A stretch of 64,000 nt of DNA from Streptomyces sp. NBC_00663 (GTDB lineage: Bacteria; Actinomycetota; Actinomycetes; Streptomycetales; Streptomycetaceae), in the NCBI RefSeq assembly GCF_036226885.1, contig NZ_CP109027.1:682001-746000 (forward strand), written 5' to 3'. Shown here piece after piece: positions 35,284 to 44,079 of the stretch; within the stretch, counting starts at the first letter, position 1, and each line of letters begins with the position of its first letter. The notes beneath the pieces are model-generated. The model was given only the letters and a program-made list of their open reading frames with translations, was not told the origin of the DNA and searched no databases. Made by a program: the position numbers and the translations under genes.

Positions 35284-35643
35284 TCATCCGCTGGTGCGCA
35301 GGGGTTCGGCGGGGGCGTCCGCCTGCCGGAGTTCGGCGAGCAGCTCGTTCTGGCCGGCGAGCAGCTCGGTGAGGATCCGACGGGCGGCGCGCAGCAGTTC
35401 GGCGACATCGCCGCCGGCGAGCGCGTAGCGGACGGTGGAGCCTTCCCGCATGGACACGACGATGCCGGAGCGTCGCAGCACCGCCAGTTGCTGCGACAGG
35501 CTGGACGGTTCGATCTCGATGTCGGCGAGCAGGTCCCGTACGGACACCGGTCCGTGCTGAAGGAGCTCCAGCACCCTGATCCGCACGGGGTGGCCGAGCA
35601 TGCGGAAGAACTCCGCCTTGACCTGGTAGAGGGGGGCCTGCAT
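35284..35643 (-). CDS. ArsR-family transcriptional regulator
   Basis: A 119-residue winged-helix regulator. VKAEFFRMLGHPVRIRVLEL begins the domain. The recognition helix lies in EPSSLSQQLAVLRRSGIV, and the wing in REGSTVRYALAG. A C-terminal helix rich in leucine (about 90-112) probably serves dimerisation. No CxC metal site is present, so it is not a classical arsenic sensor. ATG 35643 is preceded by AAGGAG. The target is unknown. Confidence 0.85.
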   Translation of the reverse strand: MQAPLYQVKAEFFRMLGHPVRIRVLELLQHGPVSVRDLLADIEIEPSSLSQQLAVLRRSGIVVSMREGSTVRYALAGGDVAELLRAARRILTELLAGQNELLAELRQADAPAEPLRTSG

Positions 35644-35851
35644 GGATGCTCGCTCCTTGTCGGCTGGAGGGACTGCGGCTGCCGGGGTGCGACGGCACCT
35701 GAGGGGGCGCCGCCGCACCACAGGCCACCCTCGGACGCCGATCCTTCACCCCCCGGGCCGTGCGCGAACACACATTGGAACCATGCTGATGTGGTGACTT
35801 GAAGAAGTCTTCACATGAAGGGCAGCGGTGGCCCCGGCAGCGGCGCCCGAG

Positions 35852-36226
35852 TCAGATCTCGATGCCCTCCTCGACCCGTTTGAGCTGGTGCCGGGCCATG
35901 GCCAGGTTCGAGCGGGCCTTGTCGAGGACGAGGTAGAGGAACAGGCCGTTGCCGCTGCGGCCGGTGACCGGGCGGATCAGGTGGTACTGGTTGTCCAGCG
36001 TGATCAGCATGTCCTCGATCCGGCCCTTGAGGCCGACCTGCTCCATGGTGCGCACCTTGGCCCGGACGACGTCCGTGTTGCCGGCCGCGGCGACCGTCAG
36101 GTCCAGGTCCTTGCTCCCGCCCAGGGTGCCCAGCGCCATTCCGCTGGTGTAGTCGACGACCGCGGCTCCCAGAGCCCCCTCGACCCCGGCCATCATCTCC
36201 TTCAGCGACACTTCCACACTCGCCAC
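35852..36226 (-). CDS. roadblock/LC7-like protein
   Basis: A 124-residue small protein with a roadblock/LC7-like alpha/beta layout: VEGALGAAVVDYTSGMALG, then DLDLTVAAAGNTDVVRAK, and IEDMLITLDNQYHLIRPV. Such proteins usually partner small GTPases, as in streptomycete conservons, but no GTPase or histidine kinase gene is adjacent here. GTG 36226 has GGGAGG five bases upstream. It is divergent from the flavohemoglobin gene, and may share its regulatory region. Confidence 0.75.
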   Translation of the reverse strand: MASVEVSLKEMMAGVEGALGAAVVDYTSGMALGTLGGSKDLDLTVAAAGNTDVVRAKVRTMEQVGLKGRIEDMLITLDNQYHLIRPVTGRSGNGLFLYLVLDKARSNLAMARHQLKRVEEGIEI

Positions 36227-36288
36227 AGTGCCTCCCTTGCGCTGCGTTGACTGCGACGGACCGGCACCGCCGGCCCGCCTCGATGCCC

Positions 36289-36310
36289 CGGACCGTACGC
36301 ACGCGGTCCG
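36289..36310. promoter_or_regulatory. inverted repeat, operator candidate
   Basis: CGGACCG, eight bases, CGGTCCG: perfect 7-base arms, about 63-84 bases upstream of the roadblock gene start. The regulator is unknown; the GC-rich arms could also arise by chance. Confidence 0.35.
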
Positions 36311-36477
36311 CCCGCGAAAAGCGACTCTCCGGGACTGATCCGTGACGGCCGGACTTCGACCGGACACCGGCGTGACCGGACCGTTCGATGGACCGGAACT
36401 GCCATCCCAGACAGCGAATTCGACGCCTTCGCCGGTCGCCCGCGGCTGTCTCGGGGCACCGAGGGACCCCCTGCCGT

Positions 36478-36493
36478 AGGGCCTGTCGGCCCT
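36478..36493. promoter_or_regulatory. DevR/OsdR-like box upstream of flavohemoglobin
   Basis: AGGGCCTGTCGGCCCT is a perfect 6-base-arm palindrome with a 4-base centre, 118 bases before the flavohemoglobin ATG. It has the same form as five other boxes in this island. Confidence 0.65.
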
Positions 36494-36611
36494 GGGTCCC
36501 GTCCCCATCGGGCCCTGGGGCGCACAGGGGCCCGGGGACGAAGGTGGTGTGCGGCGGGGCCGTGCCCCGCACTTCCGCGTTCCCCCCTCATCCCTCATCC
36601 CCGGAGGCTTC

Positions 36612-37796
36612 ATGCTGTCCGCAGAGTCCGCCGCCGTCGTCCGGGCCACGCTGCCCGCCGTGGCCGGAGCCCTCGACGAGATCACCACGCGCTTCTACGG
36701 CGCGATGTTCCGCGACCGCCCCGAACTGCTGGACGGGATGTTCAACCGGGGCAACCAGGCGAGCGGCGCCCAGCGCCGGGCCCTGGCCGGGTCGATAGCG
36801 GGCTTCGCGACCGCGCTCCTCGCCGACCCGGACGTCCGTCCGGACGCGCTGCTGGCGCGGATCGCCCACAAGCACACCGCGGTCGGGGTCACCGACGACC
36901 AGTACACGATCGTCCACAAGTACCTGTTCGGGGCGATCGCCGAGGTGCTCGGCGACGCGGTCACCCCCGAGGTGGCCGCGGCCTGGGACGAGGTGTACTG
37001 GCTGATGGCCGGCGCGCTCATCGCCCAGGAGTCCCGTCTCTACCAGGAGGCCGGCGTCGTGCCCGGGGACGTGTGGCGGCCGTGGACGGTTGTCGGGCGC
37101 CACGAGGAGACCGCGGACGTCGTCTCCTTCGTCCTGCGTCCGGCCGACGGCGGCCCGGCCCCCGCGGCGAAGGCCGGACAGTACGTGAGCGTCCGGGCCC
37201 TGATGCCGGACGGCGTGCGCCAGTTGCGCCAGTACAGCCTGTCCGGCGACCCGGGTGGCGAGCTGCGGCGGATCACCGTCAAGCGGGTGGGCGGCGGAGA
37301 GGTGTCGACGCTGCTGCACGGCACCGTGCGGGCCGGCGACGAGCTGACCCTGTCCATGCCGTTCGGCGACGTCGCCCTCGACGAGTCGGACACCCCGCTC
37401 GTCCTCGCCTCCGCCGGCATCGGCTGCACGCCCATGGTCGGCATGCTGGCCCACCTGGCCGCCACCGGCTCCACCCGCCGGGTCCTGGTCCTGCACGCCG
37501 ACGACTCCCCCGGCACCCACGCCCTGCGCACCGAGACGCGCACCCTGACCGAGCTGCTGCCGCGGGCGGACGCGGTGTTCTGGTACGAGCGTTCCGGCAT
37601 CGCCGAACCCGGGGCCCGCTCCGGCCTGATGGACCTCGACGGGGTCGACGTGCCCGCCGACGCGACCGTGTACCTGTGCGGCCCGCTGCCGTTCATGCGC
37701 GCCGTCCGCACCCAACTGCTCGCCCTCGGCGTCCCATCCCGTCACATCCGCTACGAGGTGTTCGGCCCCGACCTGTGGCTGCCGGACGCCTCCTGA
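36612..37796 (+). CDS. hmp: flavohemoglobin (NO dioxygenase)
   Basis: A 394-residue flavohemoprotein that oxidises nitric oxide to nitrate using O2, NAD(P)H, FAD and heme. The globin domain covers about 1-138, with the proximal heme histidine H88 in HKHTAVGVT. The FAD domain follows (about 148-255, QLRQYSLSGDPG), then an NAD domain (VLASAGIGCTPMVGML and YLCGPLPFM). ATG 36612 follows CCGGAGG. The DevR/OsdR-like box upstream points to induction under hypoxia or NO stress. Confidence 0.93.
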   Translation: MLSAESAAVVRATLPAVAGALDEITTRFYGAMFRDRPELLDGMFNRGNQASGAQRRALAGSIAGFATALLADPDVRPDALLARIAHKHTAVGVTDDQYTIVHKYLFGAIAEVLGDAVTPEVAAAWDEVYWLMAGALIAQESRLYQEAGVVPGDVWRPWTVVGRHEETADVVSFVLRPADGGPAPAAKAGQYVSVRALMPDGVRQLRQYSLSGDPGGELRRITVKRVGGGEVSTLLHGTVRAGDELTLSMPFGDVALDESDTPLVLASAGIGCTPMVGMLAHLAATGSTRRVLVLHADDSPGTHALRTETRTLTELLPRADAVFWYERSGIAEPGARSGLMDLDGVDVPADATVYLCGPLPFMRAVRTQLLALGVPSRHIRYEVFGPDLWLPDAS

Positions 37797-38076
37797 CGCG
37801 GGGGACGCCTCGCCCGCGGCGCCCATGGCCTCGTAGAAGAGGAGGACGAAGAGCATCCGTCAGCCGTCACCGCATCCGGTCGGGCCTGGCTCATGAGCGC
37901 CGTACACGGTCTCAGGCTCGGCCGGTGAACGTCGTAGCGCTGTGGGACGGCCATCGTGCGCATATGCGGCGGACAGGTTCCGCCAGGGTACGGACAGTAA
38001 GCGACATAGCGTCCCGGGTCCCGTCCGGGTGCGGTGAGATGACCCGCACCATCACCGGCGGCGGATGGGGAATGGC

Positions 38077-40014
38077 ATGGACCTGGTTCCGGTACGGGAC
38101 GAGGCGGGCGGCGGGGAGCGGACACCGTGCGCCTGTGGAGGGGGGCTCCGGCCGGGAGCCGACGAGGACCGGTTCCGCGGTCTTCTGGAAGCGGCACCGG
38201 ACGCGATGGTCATCGTGGACGACGGCGGCATCATCAAACTCGTCAACGCCCAGACCGAGGCCCTGTTCGGCTACCGCCGCGAGGAACTCCTCGGCCATCC
38301 GGTGGAGTTGCTGATCCCGCACCGCTTCCGCCCGCACCACACCCGGCACCGCGGCGGATACACCGCCAACCGGCAGGTCCGGCCCATGGGCGCCGGACTC
38401 GATCTGCACGGGCTGCGCAAGGACGGCACCGAGTTCCCCGTCGAGATCAGCCTGAGCCCGCTGGAGACCGCGGACGGGCTGCTGGTGTCCGCCGCGGTCC
38501 GCGACGTCAGTGACCGCAGGGCGGCCGAGGCCCGGATCAACGAGCTCGCCGCGCTCGTCGAGTCCTCCCAGGACGCGATCCTCGCCAAGACCCTCGACGG
38601 GTACATCACCTACTGGAACGCCGCCGCGCAGAGCCTGTACGGCTACACCGCCCAGGAGGCCATCGGCCGCCATGTCTCCGTCCTGGCCCCGAGGGAGACG
38701 CGCGAGGAGGTCACCGCCCTCCTGGAGCGGCTGCGGCACGGGGAGAAGGTCGAGCACTTCGAGACCCTGCGCCTGACCCGCGGCGGCGAGCTGCTGGACG
38801 TCGACGTTACCCTGTGGCCCACCCGCGACACCGGCGGACGGGTCGTCGGCGCCTGCGCCATCGTCCGGGACATCAGCGACCGCAAACGGGCCGAGGCCGA
38901 ACTCACCATCCTCTACGAGCAGCAGCGGCACATCGCGCTGACCCTCCAGCGCAGCCTGATGGGCACGCCGGCCACGATCCCCGGGCTGGCCACGGCGAGC
39001 CGGTACCGGCCGGCGACCCAGGGTGCGGGCGTGGGCGGCGACTGGTTCGACCTGATCCCGCTGGGGGCCGGCCGGGTGGGGGTCCTGATCGGCGACGTGA
39101 TGGGCCGCGGGCTGGAAGCCGCCGCCGTGATGGGCCAGTTGCGTTCCGCCGCGCACGCCCTGGCCAAGACCGGCATGCAGCCCCGCCAGCTGATGCAGGC
39201 CCTGGACACCTGTGTCGCCGACCTCGACGTCCCCGACCAGCTGGTCACCTGCTGCTATCTGGTCGTCGCCCCGGACAGCGGCACGGTCACCGTCTGCTCG
39301 GCCGGCCATCTGCCCGTCCTGGTCGCTCCCCCGGGCTGCGGGGTGAGCGGTCTGCGGACCCCGGTGAACGCTCCGCTCGGCGTCGGCGGCATCCTCTACG
39401 AGCAGTCCTGCGCGGACATACCGCCCGGCGCCACGCTCGTCCTCTACACCGACGGGCTGATCGAGACACCCGGCAGCGACATCGAGGAGCGCCTCGGCCA
39501 ACTCACCTCCGTCCTGGACTCGTTCGTCGTCGACGCACCCTGTCTGGAGAGCGCGGCGGACCACGTCCTGACCAGTCTGCTGCCCGACGCCGACAGCCAC
39601 GACGACGACGTGACCCTGCTGCTGGCGCAGCTTCCGGCCGCCCCGCTGGCGGCGCTCACCACCGATCTGCCGGCCCTGCCGTCCTCGGTGCCGGAGGGGC
39701 GCGCCTTCCTCAACAAGGCGCTCATCGCCTGGGAGTGCGGCGGCCCGGCGGAAGAGGCCCGGCTGCTGCTCTCCGAGATCCTCACCAACGCGGTCCAGCA
39801 CGCCGAGGGCCCCATCGGGCTGCATCTGTGCCGCACGGTCACGGACCTCACCGTGGAGGTCAGCGACCGCAGTCCGCAGCTGCCGCAGCCGCGGATCGCG
39901 GGGGAGCACGAGGAGTCGGGCCGCGGTCTGCTGCTGGTCCGTGCCCTGGCCGACGGCTGGGGGGTGCGCCCCACCGACGAGGGCAAGACCACCTGGTTCA
40001 CGTTGAAGCTGTGA
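38077..40014 (+). CDS. PAS-PAS-SpoIIE phosphatase with HATPase domain
   Basis: A 645-residue signalling protein. PAS domain 1 spans about 30-145 (LLEAAPDAMVIVDDGG), and PAS domain 2 spans about 160-275 (VESSQDAILAKTLDGYITYW). A SpoIIE/PP2C-type phosphatase follows (about 300-510, GVGGDWFDLIPL and GDVMGRGLEAAAVMG, with metal aspartates). The last 130 residues form an anti-sigma-factor-like ATPase (EILTNAVQHAEG and GRGLLLVRALADGWG). It probably senses a small ligand or redox state and controls an anti-sigma/antagonist switch. ATG 38077 is preceded by GGATGGGGA; ATG 38065 is an alternative. Confidence 0.87.
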   Translation: MDLVPVRDEAGGGERTPCACGGGLRPGADEDRFRGLLEAAPDAMVIVDDGGIIKLVNAQTEALFGYRREELLGHPVELLIPHRFRPHHTRHRGGYTANRQVRPMGAGLDLHGLRKDGTEFPVEISLSPLETADGLLVSAAVRDVSDRRAAEARINELAALVESSQDAILAKTLDGYITYWNAAAQSLYGYTAQEAIGRHVSVLAPRETREEVTALLERLRHGEKVEHFETLRLTRGGELLDVDVTLWPTRDTGGRVVGACAIVRDISDRKRAEAELTILYEQQRHIALTLQRSLMGTPATIPGLATASRYRPATQGAGVGGDWFDLIPLGAGRVGVLIGDVMGRGLEAAAVMGQLRSAAHALAKTGMQPRQLMQALDTCVADLDVPDQLVTCCYLVVAPDSGTVTVCSAGHLPVLVAPPGCGVSGLRTPVNAPLGVGGILYEQSCADIPPGATLVLYTDGLIETPGSDIEERLGQLTSVLDSFVVDAPCLESAADHVLTSLLPDADSHDDDVTLLLAQLPAAPLAALTTDLPALPSSVPEGRAFLNKALIAWECGGPAEEARLLLSEILTNAVQHAEGPIGLHLCRTVTDLTVEVSDRSPQLPQPRIAGEHEESGRGLLLVRALADGWGVRPTDEGKTTWFTLKL

Positions 40015-40044
40015 GGCGCGTCCTGGTCCTGCCGGACGTGACCG

Positions 40045-41769
40045 CTACGCGTCCTGGACGGGGACCCGCCACACGAGCGTCGTACCGCCACCGGACGGCG
40101 AGGCCGACTCCAGTTCCCCGCCGAGTTGTTCGGCGCGTTCGGCCATGTTGCGCAGGCCGCTGCGGCGGCCCCCGGGCGGGATGCCCACGCCGTCGTCGGA
40201 GACCGTCAGCCGCAGAGCGCGGCCGTCCGTCTCCAGGACCACGTCGGCGCGCGTCGCCCGCGCGTGCCGGGCGATGTTGGTCAGGGCTTCGGAGAGGACG
40301 GCCACCGCGTGTTCGGCGACGTCCTTCGGCACATGGGTGTCCAGCAGGCCTTCCATGCGCACGCTCGGCGCGAAGCCCAGCACCGGTGCCGCCTCCCCGA
40401 CGACCCGCACCACGCGGGCCCGCAGTCCGGAGCCTGGGGTGTCCTCGCGCGAGCGCAGACCGAAGATGGTCGACCTGATGATCTTGATGGTCTCGTCCAG
40501 GTCGTCCACCGCCCGCGCCACCCGCTTCGACGCCTCCTCGTGGTCGATGAAGCGGCCCGCGCTCTGCAGGGTCATGCCGGTGGCGAAGAGCCGCTGGATA
40601 GCCAGGTCGTGCAGGTCCCGGGCGATCCGGTCACGGTCCTGGAGGACGGCGATCTGGGCGGCGTCCCGCCGGCGGTCCGCCAGCTCCATGGCGACCGCGG
40701 CCTGCGCGGCGAACGCCTGGAGCGGCTCGATCTCCTGCCCGGAGTACACGGTGTGCCCGGCCTCCCGCACCAGCAGGACGACACCTCGGACACCCTCCCC
40801 CGTACCGATGGGCACGGCGACCGCGGGCCCGAGCCCGGCGACGCCCGACGGAACAGCCGACATCCACGCGTCCCGTGAGACCTCGGCGACGGTGGCGGGC
40901 ACACCGCTGGAGAAGGCCCGGCCGATCAGCCCGTCGTCCGCGGGCGCCAGCAGGCCGCGGTAGGCGTCGGCGCCCTCCCCGAGGGCCAGCTCCGTCGCCA
41001 GCGAGCCGGTGCCCTCCACCGGAACCGCGACCAGCGCGAGCACGGCGGTGGTGATCTCCCGGGCCCGTTCGGCGATCACCCGCAGGACCTCGCCGCGCTC
41101 GCTGCCGGACATCACACTGTGCGTGATCTCGGCGGTGGCCCGCAGCCAGCGCTCGCGCAGCCGGGACTCCTCGTACAGGCGGGCGTTGTCGATGGCCACG
41201 CCGGCGGCGACGGCGAGGGTCGACAGCACTGCCTCGTCCTCCTCGTCGAACTGCGCCCCGCCCCGCTTCTCCGTCAGATACAGGTTGCCGAAGACCTGGT
41301 CACGCACCCGGATCGGGACGCCGAGGAAGGTGTTCATGGGCGGGTGATGGGCCGGGAAGCCGTACGAGGCGGGATGCTCGGAGAGCTTCGCCAGCAGCAG
41401 CGGCTCGGGATGCGTGATCAGCTCACCGAGGATGCCGTGCCCCTCCGGATAGGGGCCGATCCGGGCGATCTGCTCCGCGCTGACACCGACGGTGTGGAAC
41501 GCCGAGAGCCGCTTGCCGTCCGAACCGATCACACCCAGCGCCGCGTACCGCGCGTCCACCAGCACCGCCGCGGCCTCCACGATGCTGCGCAGCGCCTGCT
41601 CCAGATCGAGCTCCCGGCCGACCGAGAGCACCGCCTCCAGCAGGCTGTGCACCCGGTCGCGAGTACCGCGGGCCGCGTCGAGACGCGCCTGCAACTCCTC
41701 CAGCAGCTCGTCCAGCCTCAGCTGCGGCAGCCGCACCCGGGCCGTCGAGAACTCCTCGGAGCTTCCCAC
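40045..41769 (-). CDS. DevS/OsdK-like GAF sensor histidine kinase
   Basis: A 574-residue kinase with two GAF domains (about 35-185 and 215-360), a HisKA_3 helix pair with phosphorylated H387 in RDLHDLAIQRLF, and a C-terminal HATPase (ALTNIARHARATRADVV and DDGVGIPPG). This is the architecture of mycobacterial DevS/DosT and streptomycete OsdK, in which the first GAF binds heme and senses O2, NO or CO. A heme ligand cannot be confirmed by eye, though H-rich KLSEHPASYGFPAHHPP lies in the first GAF. GTG 41769 is preceded by GGAGG seven bases upstream. The partner regulator gene lies 116 bases upstream. Confidence 0.87.
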   Translation of the reverse strand: MGSSEEFSTARVRLPQLRLDELLEELQARLDAARGTRDRVHSLLEAVLSVGRELDLEQALRSIVEAAAVLVDARYAALGVIGSDGKRLSAFHTVGVSAEQIARIGPYPEGHGILGELITHPEPLLLAKLSEHPASYGFPAHHPPMNTFLGVPIRVRDQVFGNLYLTEKRGGAQFDEEDEAVLSTLAVAAGVAIDNARLYEESRLRERWLRATAEITHSVMSGSERGEVLRVIAERAREITTAVLALVAVPVEGTGSLATELALGEGADAYRGLLAPADDGLIGRAFSSGVPATVAEVSRDAWMSAVPSGVAGLGPAVAVPIGTGEGVRGVVLLVREAGHTVYSGQEIEPLQAFAAQAAVAMELADRRRDAAQIAVLQDRDRIARDLHDLAIQRLFATGMTLQSAGRFIDHEEASKRVARAVDDLDETIKIIRSTIFGLRSREDTPGSGLRARVVRVVGEAAPVLGFAPSVRMEGLLDTHVPKDVAEHAVAVLSEALTNIARHARATRADVVLETDGRALRLTVSDDGVGIPPGGRRSGLRNMAERAEQLGGELESASPSGGGTTLVWRVPVQDA

Positions 41770-41885
41770 CTGCGATCCTCCAGCCCCGTACGCCCTGCGG
41801 CGGCCGACCGTGCCACCTTCCTGCCACGGTATCGGCCCGCCGAACCCAGCGGTACGCAAGCCCGGGAGCCCGCGGTGCCCCCTGT

Positions 41886-42581
41886 TCAGCGGCCTTCCTG
41901 GCGGAGCCGGTCCTGGGCCTGGGTGGCGATGACGGCGGCCTGGATACGGCGTTCCACGCCCAGCTTGGCCAACAGCCGGGAGATGTGGTTCTTGACGGTC
42001 TTCTCCGCGAGATACAGCCGCTGCCCGATCTGCCGGTTGGTGAGACCCTCGCCGATCAGGGCCAGGATCTCCCGTTCCCGGTCCGTCAGACCCGGCAGTG
42101 CCTCGGGCTCCTCCTCCTGCTTCTGTCCCTCGCGCAGCCGGGTCATCAGCTTGGTGGTGGCGCTCGGGTCGAGCAGCGACTGGCCCGCGGCGACCGTGCG
42201 CACCGCGGACACCAGGTCGGAGCCCCGGATCTGCTTGAGGACGTATCCGGACGCCCCGGCCATGATCGAGTCCAGCAGGGCCTCCTCGTCGTCGAAGGAG
42301 GTCAGCATCAGACAGACCAGCTCGGGCATGCCGGAGCGCAGTTCCCGGCAGACGGTCACGCCGTCGCCGTCCGGGAGGCGTACGTCGAGGACGGCGACCT
42401 GGGGACGCAGGGCGGGGACCCGCACCAGGGCCTGCTCCACGGTGCCGGCCTCGCCGACGACGGTGATGTCCGGTTCGTCGTCGAGCAGGTCGCGCACCCC
42501 TCGTCGTACCACCTCATGGTCGTCCAGCAGGAAGACCCTGATCAGGTCCTCGGGGCCGGGCTGCTCAGCGCCGTCCGCCAT
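41886..42581 (-). CDS. NarL/DevR-like response regulator
   Basis: A 231-residue response regulator. The receiver domain begins [19 protein letters not shown] and has phosphoacceptor D66 in [11 protein letters not shown]. The output is a LuxR/NarL helix-turn-helix, [20 protein letters not shown], then [17 protein letters not shown]. It resembles DevR/DosR and OsdR, and likely partners the adjoining GAF kinase. ATG 42581 is preceded by GAGGAG. A palindrome at 42651-42666 stands just upstream, which may allow autoregulation. Confidence 0.88.
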   Translation of the reverse strand: MADGAEQPGPEDLIRVFLLDDHEVVRRGVRDLLDDEPDITVVGEAGTVEQALVRVPALRPQVAVLDVRLPDGDGVTVCRELRSGMPELVCLMLTSFDDEEALLDSIMAGASGYVLKQIRGSDLVSAVRTVAAGQSLLDPSATTKLMTRLREGQKQEEEPEALPGLTDREREILALIGEGLTNRQIGQRLYLAEKTVKNHISRLLAKLGVERRIQAAVIATQAQDRLRQEGR

Positions 42582-42650
42582 CGAACGCTCCTCGTCACGT
42601 GTGTCATCGGCTTCTGTCTCAGATCCTTCACGTCCTCGGGCCCAAAGACC

Positions 42651-42666
42651 AGGGCCATCCGGCCCT
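42651..42666. promoter_or_regulatory. DevR/OsdR-like box between regulator and PNPOx genes
   Basis: AGGGCCATCCGGCCCT is a perfect palindrome with 6-base arms. It stands 69 bases from the response regulator start and 93 bases from the divergent pyridoxamine-oxidase-like gene. Confidence 0.65.
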
Positions 42667-42759
42667 AGCCGCCGCGGAGCACGGGGCGTTCCATCGGATC
42701 TGTCCCCCACCCTCCGGCGGATCGCACAGTCGGCGCCGCGGCCCCTTTGGAAGACCTTC

Positions 42760-43188
42760 ATGACGATCAAAAGGGAACTGGACAGTTCCGAAGCCCTGAG
42801 ACTGCTCGGCGGGGTGTCCCTGGGCCGGGTCGTCTTCACACGTCACGCGCTGCCGCAGATCCGCCCCGTCAACCATGTCGTGGACGGCGGCGACATCGTC
42901 ATCCGCACCCACGAGGGCGCGGCCCTGACCTCGCACACCCGCCAGGGGGACGGCGAGGGAGTGGTGGTCGCGTACGAGGCGGACGTCATCGACCCCGACA
43001 CCCACCTCGGCTGGAGCGTCGTCGTCACGGGGTACGCGCATCTGGTGACCGACCCGCGGGAGCTGGCCCGGTACCGGACGCTGCTGCGGCCCTGGGTGGA
43101 GCAGACGATGGACTACGCGGTCCGGATCCGCCCCGACCTGGTGACCGGGGTCCTGCTCACCGCGGCGGACGCCGTCCCGGAATCCTGA
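42760..43188 (+). CDS. pyridoxamine 5'-phosphate oxidase-like protein
   Basis: A 142-residue split-barrel flavin-binding-like protein. The pattern [20 protein letters not shown], then [13 protein letters not shown] and [20 protein letters not shown], is the common DUF of DosR-regulated PNPOx/FDOR proteins. The enzyme may bind F420 or a flavin, but the cofactor is unknown. ATG 42760 follows TTTGGAAG. It is divergent from the response regulator and adjacent to a DevR-like box. Confidence 0.82.
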   Translation: MTIKRELDSSEALRLLGGVSLGRVVFTRHALPQIRPVNHVVDGGDIVIRTHEGAALTSHTRQGDGEGVVVAYEADVIDPDTHLGWSVVVTGYAHLVTDPRELARYRTLLRPWVEQTMDYAVRIRPDLVTGVLLTAADAVPES

Positions 43189-43200
43189 GCACCGCACGGT

Positions 43201-43234
43201 CGGGGCCCCGCCGCGTCAGTGCGGCGGGGCCCCG
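43201..43234. terminator. bidirectional hairpin terminator
   Basis: CGGGGCCCCGCCGC and GCGGCGGGGCCCCG form a 14-pair stem with a 6-base loop, between the converging PNPOx-like and DoxX genes. Confidence 0.8.
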
Positions 43235-43255
43235 GTCGTGGGCGGGCTGATCGGT

Positions 43256-43891
43256 TCACATCAGCCAGCGGTTCCGGCTGACCAGGGGCATCCGCGCCCA
43301 AGCCTTGCCCAGCCCCCAGGTGGCGCCGGCGCCCGCGGCGGCGAGGGCGATCAGGACCATGGCGTAGACGAGGTGGTAGTCGGCGAACGGGTTGGTCGAC
43401 ATGCTGACCGAACCGTCCGAGAGGTGCTTGGCCGGCGGCCACTCCGCGATCCACATCAGCGCCATCATCGCCGTACCCGCGAGGGCGGCGAGCCGCAGAC
43501 CGATCCCCGCGATCAGCGCGAGGCCGACGCCGAGGAGACCGAGCATGAACAGCCAGTCCGCCCAGCCGGCTCCGGCCCAGTCGTGGAAGGTGGACTCCAT
43601 CGGGCCGGCGGCGACCCCGCTCAGGAAGCCCTTGGTGGGCGAGCCGCCGTCGATCCAGCCCTTGCCGGACGGGGTGGCGTAGCCGAAGCCGAAGGTCTTG
43701 TCGAGGAACGCCCACAGGAAGACGAACCCGGTCAGGATGCGGAGCACGGCCAGGACATACGGGCTGGTCGCCGTCGCCGTCGTGGCAGCGCTCGCCTCGG
43801 TCGAGGAGCTCGCCGTCCCGCTCCTGCGCAGGGACGGGAAACGGAATCCCGGGTGACGGTGCGGGTGATCGTGAACGGCCATGGTGTTCAT
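43256..43891 (-). CDS. DoxX-family membrane protein
   Basis: A 211-residue membrane protein of the DoxX/quinol-oxidase-subunit-like family. Its N-terminal 45 residues are polar and histidine-rich (AVHDHPHRHPG). Four hydrophobic segments follow, starting LRILTGFVFLWAFLDKTFGFG, the family's first helix. DoxX proteins associate with respiratory or thiol-stress membrane complexes. ATG 43891 is preceded by GGAAGGG. A DevR-like box (43992-44007) lies 100 bases upstream. Confidence 0.8.
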   Translation of the reverse strand: MNTMAVHDHPHRHPGFRFPSLRRSGTASSSTEASAATTATATSPYVLAVLRILTGFVFLWAFLDKTFGFGYATPSGKGWIDGGSPTKGFLSGVAAGPMESTFHDWAGAGWADWLFMLGLLGVGLALIAGIGLRLAALAGTAMMALMWIAEWPPAKHLSDGSVSMSTNPFADYHLVYAMVLIALAAAGAGATWGLGKAWARMPLVSRNRWLM

Positions 43892-43991
43892 CCCTTCCAG
43901 GGGTGACGCTCGGGCACTCGACGACTGTCGTCGCACCATCAATGTCCCGCTGCGCGGGCCGCGTCCGGAGGGGCTGCGAGGCCCGGCGTGG

Positions 43992-44007
43992 GGGGCCGAA
44001 CGTCCTT
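43992..44007. promoter_or_regulatory. DevR/OsdR-like box upstream of DoxX gene
   Basis: GGGGCCGAACGTCCTT shares the 6-4-6 layout of the other boxes but is imperfect. It lies 100 bases before the DoxX start, on the promoter side, inside an otherwise non-coding gap. Confidence 0.45.
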
Positions 44008-44079
44008 GTCCGCAGGGCCCGTTCAGAACCGCACGGGCCAACTCGGGTCGGGGGACGGCAGGCAGGGGGCGGAGTACGG

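Larger units (their letters stand above)
36227..36611. other. divergent promoter region of roadblock gene and flavohemoglobin
   Basis: A 385-base non-coding stretch. It holds a DevR/OsdR-like box (36478-36493) and a 7-base-arm inverted repeat (36289-36310), plus several runs of GGGNCC and GGNCCC that may be weaker sites. No further gene is visible. Confidence 0.6.

Noticed and set aside
37797..38064. Possible small gene in the gap before the PAS-SpoIIE gene
   Set aside because: Frames here are short, lack ribosome sites or are antisense shadows; only a weak GC-rich hairpin near 37797-37818 is visible.
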